Shown in pieces: positions 7,868 to 15,126 of a DNA stretch of 64,000 nucleotides; position 1 is the first letter of the stretch, and the number at the start of each line of letters is the position of its first letter. The position numbers and the translations under genes are program-made. The notes under the pieces are model-generated. The model did not search any database. It saw only the letters and a program-made list of their open reading frames with translations, and had not been told where the DNA came from. Source of the stretch: Leptospira abararensis (GTDB lineage Bacteria > Spirochaetota > Leptospiria > Leptospirales > Leptospiraceae); contig NZ_JAFFPR010000022.1 of NCBI RefSeq assembly GCF_016918735.1, positions 124,001-188,000 of the forward strand, in the 5' to 3' direction.

Positions 7868-8619
7868 ACTCTATAGTCCTGAATGGTTTGTATGAGAAAG
7901 GAAACAATCCCAGAAAAAACATAAAAACCCACAGCACCATACATTACATAAGGCCAACGATAAAATCCAATCGCAAGTAACAAAAGACCAAGACCTACAA
8001 TACTAATCCCTAATTTTTTCCAAGAGAAAAGTCCTCGGATGGCTACTTGGGGTTTGCTGTATCTTAAAGTAGAAACCATAAGAAGGGCAGTGATCACAAA
8101 AAACAAAACTGCCGTCCAAACTGGAACCTGAGATACAGAAAATACCAAAGGAAAAATTCCAATCACAACTCCAGCCACAGGCGAAGGAAGTCCGTTAAAG
8201 GACTTTGGGTCATGGGCTACATTAAACCGAGCAAGCCTATAAGCGGCACAGATCGGATACAAAGCGGCAATAAACATCCCTAAGGGAAAGTAGTCCGGCT
8301 TGTCAAAGATATCTAATTTGATATCGTAAAAGAACATTTTGTAGGACAAAAATCCAGGGGCAATTCCAAAGGTTGTCAGGTCGGCTAAACTGTCTAAGTC
8401 AGCCCCTAGTTCGCTTGTACAGTTGAGTGCCCGAGCCGCCATTCCATCGAATCCATCGAATAACGCAGCTAAGATGATGAATACACCTGCTAGTGTATAA
8501 AGTTCATGCGAATTTGTATGGGATGGGTTCGTTTCTGCCACAAGGAGCATGGAGACAAACCCTAAGGTTAAGTTTCCCAGTGTGAGGGTGTTTGGAATCC
8601 AGGTAAGTTTTAGTTTCAT
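7864..8619 (-). CDS. pssA: CDP-diacylglycerol-serine O-phosphatidyltransferase
   Basis: PssA makes phosphatidylserine from CDP-diacylglycerol and serine, the precursor of phosphatidylethanolamine. The CDP-alcohol phosphotransferase signature is complete: D55, D58-G59, A62-R63, then G72, D76 and D80 with the correct spacing. Around it lie about six to seven membrane segments, consistent with an inner-membrane enzyme of 251 residues. The N-terminal IPNTLTLGNLTLGF sequence is typical of bacterial type II PssA. The ATG overlaps the tsaD stop as ATGA, so it is the last gene of the lexA-lipoprotein-ctpA-tsaD-pssA operon. Confidence 0.93.
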   Translation of the reverse strand: MKLKLTWIPNTLTLGNLTLGFVSMLLVAETNPSHTNSHELYTLAGVFIILAALFDGFDGMAARALNCTSELGADLDSLADLTTFGIAPGFLSYKMFFYDIKLDIFDKPDYFPLGMFIAALYPICAAYRLARFNVAHDPKSFNGLPSPVAGVVIGIFPLVFSVSQVPVWTAVLFFVITALLMVSTLRYSKPQVAIRGLFSWKKLGISIVGLGLLLLAIGFYRWPYVMYGAVGFYVFSGIVSFLIQTIQDYRV

Positions 8620-9641
8620 AATGTTTGTTCAAAGTTTCGCTTGGGGCTAACCTTAAAGTCGAGCCCCACAAAAGATTTTTGTTTCCAAAGTTGGTATCCA
8701 AGACATGCCACCATCGCTCCGTTATCTGTGCAGTAAATTTTTTTTTGCGGATAAAATAGGTTAAACTTAGACCTTTGTTTTTCGGTTTCCAAACTCTCCC
8801 TAAGGGTCTCGTTGGCGAGCACCCCACCCGCAGCGACCACTGTGCGAATTCCGGTTTTGGTGATGGCTTTGCGGATATTGCGAGTGACGAGTTCAAAAGC
8901 AGTCTTTTGAAAGAAGTAGGAAATTTTTTCCACTGGAGGGGTCTCGGAGTTTGCCCTCAAGTAGTAAAGAACTGCCGTCTTAAGCCCACTATAAGAAAAT
9001 CGAATTTTCTCTTCCCCGTCTTCTTTTAAAAGTTTCGGGAAAGGGTTCCCTTCCCCCTTTTTCATTTGGTAAGCCTTGGCCTTTGCTTCCAAGTAGGGGC
9101 CACCGGGATAAGGAAGATTTAGAACTGCACTCACTTTATCGAAAGCTTCCCCAAGCGAATCGTCCTGTGTGTCTGCAAGGATTTCCAAATCACCGAATCC
9201 TTTGTACATATAGATGGAAGAATTTCCACCAGAAAGTAGGACTCCAAGCCAAGGAAATGCTGGAAATTCCCTTTCCAAACCAATCACAGCTAAATGAGCT
9301 TCTAGATGGTTCACCGCTACAATCGGGATTCCATACACAAGAGAAATACAACGAGCCAATTGTGCCCCAATCATAAGAGAACCAACTAACCCGGGATAAC
9401 TGGTAACTGCCACATAATCTAAATCAGAATAGTTGATTCCTGCCTCTTCCATGGAAACGGCAAGAAGAGAGTTGATTTTTTCTAAATGGGCACGGGAGGC
9501 AATCTCAGGCACCACACCACGATAGGGGGAATGGGAATCAATTTGGCTATAGACTTTTAGGGAAAGTAGATCCTTGCCATCGCGAACAATGGCAACGGAT
9601 GTTTCATCGCAACTGGATTCGATTCCTAACCCGTAGGCCAT
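8616..9641 (-). CDS. tsaD: tRNA N6-adenosine threonylcarbamoyltransferase TsaD
   Basis: TsaD transfers the threonylcarbamoyl group to A37 of ANN-decoding tRNAs, working with TsaB and TsaE. Motifs include the N-terminal GIESSCDETSVAIV, SPYRGVVPEIASRAH, the metal-binding VNHLEAHLAV, LLSGGNSSIYM, DDSLGEAFDKVS and PYPGGPYLE, and the C-terminal CTDNGAMVACLGY. Length (341) is normal. The start is the ATG at 9641, which overlaps the ctpA stop (TGATG); a GTG three bases upstream is possible. It overlaps pssA by 4 bp downstream. TsaB and TsaE are not in this window. Confidence 0.96.
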   Translation of the reverse strand: MAYGLGIESSCDETSVAIVRDGKDLLSLKVYSQIDSHSPYRGVVPEIASRAHLEKINSLLAVSMEEAGINYSDLDYVAVTSYPGLVGSLMIGAQLARCISLVYGIPIVAVNHLEAHLAVIGLEREFPAFPWLGVLLSGGNSSIYMYKGFGDLEILADTQDDSLGEAFDKVSAVLNLPYPGGPYLEAKAKAYQMKKGEGNPFPKLLKEDGEEKIRFSYSGLKTAVLYYLRANSETPPVEKISYFFQKTAFELVTRNIRKAITKTGIRTVVAAGGVLANETLRESLETEKQRSKFNLFYPQKKIYCTDNGAMVACLGYQLWKQKSFVGLDFKVSPKRNFEQTL

Positions 9642-11020
9642 CACTTCAAAACACGAATAGCTTCAGTGAGTTGGGTATCTAAATCCAAACGAGGTTTTGC
9701 ACTGGAAGAACCGGCTCTCATTTCGTTAAATAAAAAGATACGGGTCACTGATTCCGAAATCGTTAGATTTTCTTTTTTGAGTAGAGCTGAAAAATCTGCT
9801 AGAGCCAGGTCGTTGTATTCTGCGTGAGTTTCTAAAAAGGGACGGATCAAATTCTTTTTAAAGAGTTTTTCTAAGGCATACTTTTCATCTTCACTGGCAG
9901 CAATCGGGTTTACTATAAAATCAGGTGTGATTCCTTTTCCATGAATGGAAACGCCAGACGGTGTGTAGTATTTTTGAATGGTGATGGCAACACCAGTTCC
10001 TCCCGAAAGAGGAAAAATAGACTGCACACTACCCTTTCCAAAACTTTGGGTACCGACCACGACAGCACGTTTGTTATCTTTTAAAGCACCAGCCAAAATC
10101 TCAGATGCACTCGCAGATCCCCCGTTCACTAAAATGGCAATAGGAATGTCTAAAAACTTTTTCTCTTTTTTATCCGCTTTATAACTTTTCACAAGAACCC
10201 CACCCCGTCCTTTTACTGAAACAATCTCTGCCTCTGGTGGTAAAAATAAATCGGCAAGGTCAATGGCTAAATCCAAAAGTCCACCAGGATTCATCCGTAA
10301 ATCAATCACTAGTTTTTTGGCACCCGCTACTTTCATGGCAGCCACAGCGCTCGCAAATTCTTTGGTAGTGGTTTCTTTTCCCATAAACTGAACTAGTTTG
10401 ATATAACCTGTTTCTGTTTCTGGAAGGTAATGCGATCTTACATAACGAATTTGAATGAGTTCCCGAACTAAATTAACCACAAAAGGATCTTTGATTCCTT
10501 TTCTTTCTATCTTCATAGAAATGGAAGATCCCACATCACCACGCATCATTCCAATGGATTCAGATAACGAAACTGATTTTGTACTTTTGCCGTTGATTTC
10601 AGTGATTTTGTCTTGGGGTTGCAGACCCGCCTTCCAAGCAGGAGTTCCTTCAATAGGAGCCACAATGATAAAGGCATTTTCTTGGAAGCTGATCTCGACT
10701 CCGATCCCACCAAAACTTCCTTTGGTTTCATTTTGTAATTCACCAAATTCATCCGTGTCTAAAAATCGAGTATGCGGGTCACCTAAGCTCTGCAATGCTC
10801 CAAGAATGGCACCAGTATAGATTTTTTTTTCCTCTTGTGGGTCTACATAATCGTTTTCAATATAAGAAACCACTTCGTGTAGAATCTGTAGATACTTTTC
10901 CCCGTCAGCGGAGATTGCCTTCACTTTCTCCGTGTTACCAATAAAAACAACTAACACCAAACAGAAGGTAATGCTTCCCCAAATCAGACGTTCCGATATT
11001 TTGATTTTATTCATTTCCAT
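9641..11020 (-). CDS. ctpA: S41 family C-terminal processing peptidase (CtpA/Prc type)
   Basis: A periplasmic, membrane-anchored serine protease. Residues ~12-32 form an uncleaved signal/anchor (LIWGSITFCLVLVVFIG). The PDZ domain spans about residues 95-180 (GGIGVEI, then GTPAWKAGLQPQDKITEING). The peptidase domain follows, with the Ser of NGGSASASEILAG and the catalytic Lys of SFGKGSVQSIF. The 459-residue length is normal for CtpA. Two ATG starts (11020 or 11014) both overlap the upstream lipoprotein gene by about 10 bases. Substrates are unknown; in other bacteria these enzymes trim envelope proteins. Confidence 0.94.
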   Translation of the reverse strand: MEMNKIKISERLIWGSITFCLVLVVFIGNTEKVKAISADGEKYLQILHEVVSYIENDYVDPQEEKKIYTGAILGALQSLGDPHTRFLDTDEFGELQNETKGSFGGIGVEISFQENAFIIVAPIEGTPAWKAGLQPQDKITEINGKSTKSVSLSESIGMMRGDVGSSISMKIERKGIKDPFVVNLVRELIQIRYVRSHYLPETETGYIKLVQFMGKETTTKEFASAVAAMKVAGAKKLVIDLRMNPGGLLDLAIDLADLFLPPEAEIVSVKGRGGVLVKSYKADKKEKKFLDIPIAILVNGGSASASEILAGALKDNKRAVVVGTQSFGKGSVQSIFPLSGGTGVAITIQKYYTPSGVSIHGKGITPDFIVNPIAASEDEKYALEKLFKKNLIRPFLETHAEYNDLALADFSALLKKENLTISESVTRIFLFNEMRAGSSSAKPRLDLDTQLTEAIRVLK

Positions 11021-11297
11021 AAATTGACTCGTATAGGGCTTTGTTTTCTTTTTTTAACATTTCTTTGGCTTCAGGGATGGACAACCTGTAGACTTCACAT
11101 GCTTCTTCAAAAAGAGCAATGTCAGTTGGTGTGGGTCTTTTGGTATCTGCCATAAGACCAGTTTGTATCCGATTTTGTGCGAACCGTTCCAAAACACGTT
11201 TTAAGTCATAGGCGTCGATTTCTTGTTTTTTAGGAGCGCAAGAGAGGAGAAGGGAAAGGATAAGAAATGTTGGGAAAGAGAAGAGATGTTTCGACAT
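11007..11297 (-). CDS. putative small lipoprotein
   Basis: A protein of about 96 residues with a lipoprotein signal peptide: MSKHLFSFPTF, then ILSLLLSC, a lipobox with Cys at about residue 20. The mature part is short, charged and helical (for example DAYDLKRVLERFAQNR) and matches no family I recognise. The frame is open to a further ATG at 11333, but the start at 11297 gives a standard signal peptide. It lies between lexA and ctpA and overlaps ctpA by 14 bp, so it may be a partner of the processing protease; this is inference from position. Confidence 0.7.
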   Translation of the reverse strand: MSKHLFSFPTFLILSLLLSCAPKKQEIDAYDLKRVLERFAQNRIQTGLMADTKRPTPTDIALFEEACEVYRLSIPEAKEMLKKENKALYESIYGNE

Positions 11298-11333
11298 CCC
11301 TTCTAAACTCAACCCCAACCAAGGTTTGGTCAA

Positions 11334-11942
11334 TCAGTAAATGCGATATAACCCGATTAGTTTCCCAATTATCGTAGCCTTTTTGGTACGAATGGGTTTT
11401 AGTTTCACGTTTCTTGGTTCTAAACGAATCATGTCCGGTTCTTTATAAAAGACTTTTAAGGTAGCTTCGTTTTCGATCATAGCGACAACAATTTCCCCAT
11501 TCCTTGCTGTGTCTTTTTTTTGGATGATCGCAATGTCACCGTCACTAATCCCAGCATCCACCATGGAATCTCCCTTCACTCGTAAGGCGAAGGTTCCAGG
11601 TTTTGTAGCCAAGTCTTCTGGGACAGCAATGTACTCTTCGATGTTTTCTTCGGCAAGGATGGGGGAACCCGCTGCCACTTGGCCAAGGAGAGGAATCCCA
11701 GACGCTCGAACGAGAAGTGCCTCGTCCCCATTTCCTTTCAAAAGCTCGATGGCCCGGCTTTGGTTTTTGGAAGTCCGAATATAACCTTTTTTTTCAATCG
11801 CCTTTAAGTGGTCGTAAGCCCCTTTGGCGGTGATTCCGAACTGGTCCCCAATCTCACGGATAGTGGGGGGAAAACCTTTCTCGCGGACCGTGTCCGAAAT
11901 GTATTGTAGGACAAATTCTTGTTTTTCCGTGAGGTCTTTCAT
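11334..11942 (-). CDS. lexA: LexA SOS repressor
   Basis: LexA represses DNA-damage genes and cleaves itself when stimulated by RecA filaments. The 202-residue protein has the N-terminal winged helix (residues ~1-70, KDLTEKQEFVLQYI and PPTIREIGDQFGI) and the S24 peptidase domain with the cleavage site A91-G92 (GQVAAGSP), catalytic S126 (GDSM) and catalytic K163 (TLKVF), all intact. There is no ribosome-binding site before the ATG; a consensus promoter ends about 8 bases upstream, so the mRNA is probably leaderless. It heads the lipoprotein-ctpA-tsaD-pssA operon, which would place those genes at least partly under lexA promoter control. Confidence 0.96.
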   Translation of the reverse strand: MKDLTEKQEFVLQYISDTVREKGFPPTIREIGDQFGITAKGAYDHLKAIEKKGYIRTSKNQSRAIELLKGNGDEALLVRASGIPLLGQVAAGSPILAEENIEEYIAVPEDLATKPGTFALRVKGDSMVDAGISDGDIAIIQKKDTARNGEIVVAMIENEATLKVFYKEPDMIRLEPRNVKLKPIRTKKATIIGKLIGLYRIY

Positions 11943-11949
11943 ACTAAAC

Positions 11950-11978
11950 AGATAACTAGGAAATGGGCGTTATGTCAA
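11950..11978 (-). promoter_or_regulatory. lexA promoter with flanking direct repeat
   Basis: On the minus strand TTGACA (11978-11973), a 17-bp spacer and TTATCT (11955-11950) form a near-consensus sigma-70 promoter. The -10 ends 7 bases before the lexA ATG, so transcription should start at or within a base or two of the start codon. An 8-bp direct repeat, AACTAGGA on the plus strand, occurs at 11954-11961 and 11984-11991, 30 bp apart, one copy touching the -10 and the other just upstream of the -35; this is where an autorepressor would be expected to bind. Confidence 0.65.
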
Positions 11979-11992
11979 CAAAAAACTAGGAG

Positions 11993-13174
11993 TTATAACT
12001 TTAAATACTCACTTTTCAAAACAAAACTTCCTTCTTCTACAATGGCTTCCCCTGATTCCACACCACTTGTGATCTCTACCCAATTGTCATAGATTTTGCC
12101 CACTCCAATTTTTTTAGCAGAAAAAGATCCGTCGGTGTTTCGAACAAAGATATAATTTTCCCCTTCAATTTTATGAATACAATCGGACGGGATCACCTTT
12201 GCTTTGTTTACCGAAGATTCTACCATAGCACCGACAACTGTTGCGGTGACACTTTGTCCTGGACGAAGTCTTCCTTTCGAATTTCTCACTTCCAAACGAA
12301 TCTCCGCCGTTTTTTTGATTGGATCAATCACATCCCCCACATGGGACACCACGGCTTTTAAGGATTCATCTTTCGAGCCAATGGGAATGACTTTCGCTTC
12401 GTTACCCATACGGATGGAGGCCAAATCTTTTTCATATACTTCTAAATTAATCCAAAGTACACTCAAATCGGCAACGGTAAATAAATTATCACGAGCATTC
12501 ACCGCCTGACCAATGATAGCTTCCCTTACCGTTACAGTTCCAGAAATGGGAGTTCGGATGTATAAGTTTTTAGAATTATATTTTCCACCTTCCAGATTTG
12601 TAATTTCTGCATCATTTAGGCCTAAATTTTCCAAAGCATTCCTGGATGTTTCCATTTCTGCTTTTACCGATTTGTAATCCATTAAAGACATTTCATATTC
12701 TTTGGCAGAGGTCACTTTCCTTTCATACAAATCTTTGGCTCTGTCGGCTTGGACTTTTAAGGCCTCAAGTCTTGCTCTCGCTTTTAAATAATTGGCTTCG
12801 GTTGTCCCAAGTTCTACTGATTGGATGGAAGCAAGAGCTGTACTTTTTTTTACATGTTCCCCTTCCTTTACAAATACCTGTACAATTCGTCCGCTGACAC
12901 GCGAACCGACTTTGGCCACACTATTCATATCATAAGAAACAGTTCCCGGAAGTTGGAGTTCCTCTTCAAGAGCTTTTTCTGCCAAATAAACCACCGAAAA
13001 CGGATGGTTTTTTTGGATTTCTTGAGAGATCATGAACTTCGATTTGTCATCAGTCAGTGCTTCTGTTTTTTTACCTGCACCAAAAAACTTGGTATATCCG
13101 AAGTATGCTAAACTTCCTACAAGCACTAGTATACTCAAAGACCTAATATTCTTAAAATTGAATTCTGTTTTCAT
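11993..13174 (-). CDS. czcB: RND efflux periplasmic adaptor (CzcB/CusB-like)
   Basis: A membrane-fusion protein linking the CzcA pump to the outer-membrane CzcC. Residues ~10-27 form an N-terminal anchor (IRSLSILVLVGSLAYFGY). The order is that of HlyD-type adaptors: lipoyl half with GSRVSGRIVQVFVKEGEHVKKSTALA, a long coiled-coil hairpin (residues ~130-195), the second lipoyl half with IRTPISGTVTVREAIIGQAVN, then the beta-barrel and membrane-proximal domains. At 393 residues it is of normal size. No His-rich metal-binding extension is present. It is the last gene of the czcA-ppa-czcC-czcB operon, 6 bp after czcC. Confidence 0.9.
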   Translation of the reverse strand: MKTEFNFKNIRSLSILVLVGSLAYFGYTKFFGAGKKTEALTDDKSKFMISQEIQKNHPFSVVYLAEKALEEELQLPGTVSYDMNSVAKVGSRVSGRIVQVFVKEGEHVKKSTALASIQSVELGTTEANYLKARARLEALKVQADRAKDLYERKVTSAKEYEMSLMDYKSVKAEMETSRNALENLGLNDAEITNLEGGKYNSKNLYIRTPISGTVTVREAIIGQAVNARDNLFTVADLSVLWINLEVYEKDLASIRMGNEAKVIPIGSKDESLKAVVSHVGDVIDPIKKTAEIRLEVRNSKGRLRPGQSVTATVVGAMVESSVNKAKVIPSDCIHKIEGENYIFVRNTDGSFSAKKIGVGKIYDNWVEITSGVESGEAIVEEGSFVLKSEYLKL

Positions 13175-13180
13175 ATAAAT

Positions 13181-14506
13181 TTAAAACTCCGAGCTATCCA
13201 TCTTTCCGATAGAAGCTTTGTATCCTTCCAAAGCATTGTAATAGAGGTAAATAATCTCATAATAACTCCTTAGGACACTGAGATAGTTTTTCTCAGCCTC
13301 CAAAAAGGTTACTAAGTTAGATGCACCTCGAATGTAAGCAAGTCTTGACTTTTCCTGCACTTCTTTGTTTTTTTCGAGAAGTCCCATCTTTTGGTAATCG
13401 AGTAATTGAGATTCCCTTGCTTGTAATTCTTTGATCGCGGCAGAAATTTCCGAAACGATTTCATTTCGTTTGGCATCGACATCGAATCCTAGTTTTTTAT
13501 AAGACTCTTCTGACTTTAAAATTTCCCCTTGTTTTCGATCAAACAAAGGTAGAGGAGTTGCTGCATACACACCAGTCACATTTTCGTTTCCTTTGTTTAA
13601 AAACTCGATACCAAGAGTGAGCGGAGGAATGATTTCTCGTTTTTTTAGTTCGATATTCATTCGCTCCTTTTGTTGGCGAATTTTTAAGGCAACTAAGTCC
13701 GGCCTTTCCTCAATATCAAAATCATTTAAATCGATACCGAATTCACGCGTGGAGATAAATTCAAGCCTTCCTTTGATACTCAAAGGAGAATTCATATCCG
13801 AAATTCCAATAAGGATTCTCAAGTTTTTAACCACTTGTGCCCTCAAAATCCGTGCGTTCCGGTATTCCCGTTCAATTTGTACGCGCTCCAATGCCAAACG
13901 ATCATATTCCAAAAAGGAAATATCGCCCTTCTCTGCCCTAAGTTTCGTTAAATCCAAAAGGTCTTGGTAGTTTTCCAAAAATTCTTTTTGGTAATTGATC
14001 TGCTCAGTTACATAAAGATAAGTCCAAAAATTTTGTCTCAGACGTAAACGAAACAAACGATCAAAGTCACGAAAACTAGCAATAGTTCCCAAAAACTCTT
14101 GTTTGGCGACTTTTTCCCTTTGAGGAATCACCCCACTCATATCAAAGGGTTGGTTATAAATAAAGGAAGTTTCTGGTCTTCCTGTTGCTGCGTTTGCCGA
14201 GGCTCCCATAAACTGCTGTTGCATGTTCATTATAGGGTTATAATACAAACTAGCGGTAATGATATCCCCCCGAGCCATACCAATGTTTTGTTTTTCGCGA
14301 AGGTAGAGAGGATTACTTGTCACAGCAAAATTCTCTAATTCATCTAAGTTCCATTTTTCTTTTGAATCTTGGGCTCTAGAATCTTCACCAAGGAAAAACA
14401 ATTCATCTTTAGAGTGGAGTTCATACACTGCTTTTTCTTTTGGGAAAACAGCAATGGAATGAATTCCCAGAAGGGATAGGATCAAAAACTTCCTGATTTG
14501 TTTCAT
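13181..14506 (-). CDS. czcC: TolC-family outer-membrane efflux protein (CzcC-like)
   Basis: The 441-residue protein begins with a signal peptide (FLILSLLGIHSIAVF) and then shows the two long helical repeats of the outer membrane efflux protein family, for example the VTSNPLYLREKQNIGMARGDI and EERPDLVALKIRQQKERM segments. It would form the outer-membrane channel of the metal efflux complex. It overlaps ppa by 4 bp and precedes czcB by 6 bp. Confidence 0.88.
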   Translation of the reverse strand: MKQIRKFLILSLLGIHSIAVFPKEKAVYELHSKDELFFLGEDSRAQDSKEKWNLDELENFAVTSNPLYLREKQNIGMARGDIITASLYYNPIMNMQQQFMGASANAATGRPETSFIYNQPFDMSGVIPQREKVAKQEFLGTIASFRDFDRLFRLRLRQNFWTYLYVTEQINYQKEFLENYQDLLDLTKLRAEKGDISFLEYDRLALERVQIEREYRNARILRAQVVKNLRILIGISDMNSPLSIKGRLEFISTREFGIDLNDFDIEERPDLVALKIRQQKERMNIELKKREIIPPLTLGIEFLNKGNENVTGVYAATPLPLFDRKQGEILKSEESYKKLGFDVDAKRNEIVSEISAAIKELQARESQLLDYQKMGLLEKNKEVQEKSRLAYIRGASNLVTFLEAEKNYLSVLRSYYEIIYLYYNALEGYKASIGKMDSSEF

Positions 14507-15126
14507 ACAGTTACAAATTTCTTTATATAATCTTCGATTCCAAACTGGATGACTTTGATTGCTTCTTGCCTATCATAAACTTCAGTAATTTCTACAGTAC
14601 CGGTAGAAGGAGAATTAGGATCCAATTTATAAGTTAAAAAGTAATGGTGGAGTTTGTTGATTAATGCTTTCGGAACCTCAGAAATATCCTTGATTTGACC
14701 GAACACTTCGTCCCCTTTGAGTACAGCCACAATTTTGTCGTCGGCCTCTCCTTTATCAATCATTCTTAGCCCGCCAATAGGAATCACAGTTAGGATCATG
14801 TTACCATGAGTGATTGGATTCACACTAAGGACACATATGTCGATAGGATCTCCATCCCCAATGATGTCTGGTCTTCCCACTACATCCGAACAATGTTTTC
14901 CAGAAGCCTCTCCTGAAAATGTTCTTGGAATAAAACCATAGAGAGTCGGAGAACGATTACTATACTTTTGAGGTCTGTCCACACGAATGAAGCCGGATGC
15001 TTTATCAATCTCATATTTTACTGTGTCTTGTGGTGTGAGTTCGATAAATACATCTAATTCATCAGGGGCTTTTGGCCCAAGTTCCAATCCATGCCAAGGG
15101 TGTGCTACGTAATAATTCGGTTTCAT
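14503..15126 (-). CDS. ppa: family I inorganic pyrophosphatase
   Basis: Hydrolyses pyrophosphate to two phosphates using Mg2+. The signature DGDPIDICVL (D91, D93, D96) is complete, preceded by the substrate-site KYEIDKASGFIRVDR and YGFIPRTFSGEASGKHC and followed by the GGLRMIDKGEADDKIVAV segment with the further acidic ligands. At 207 residues it is in the range of the bacterial soluble enzyme. Its position is unusual: the ATG directly follows the czcA stop, and its end overlaps czcC by 4 bp, so it is built into the heavy-metal efflux operon. Whether the pairing has meaning (pyrophosphatases are sensitive to displaced metal ions) or is chance is not shown. Confidence 0.95.
   Translation of the reverse strand: MKPNYYVAHPWHGLELGPKAPDELDVFIELTPQDTVKYEIDKASGFIRVDRPQKYSNRSPTLYGFIPRTFSGEASGKHCSDVVGRPDIIGDGDPIDICVLSVNPITHGNMILTVIPIGGLRMIDKGEADDKIVAVLKGDEVFGQIKDISEVPKALINKLHHYFLTYKLDPNSPSTGTVEITEVYDRQEAIKVIQFGIEDYIKKFVTV

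Noticed and set aside
11943..11992. TTTG-N5-CAAA palindromic LexA box at lexA
   Set aside because: The closest sequence, TTTG-TTGAC-ATAA on the minus strand, does not complete the palindrome, so I did not call a known SOS box.
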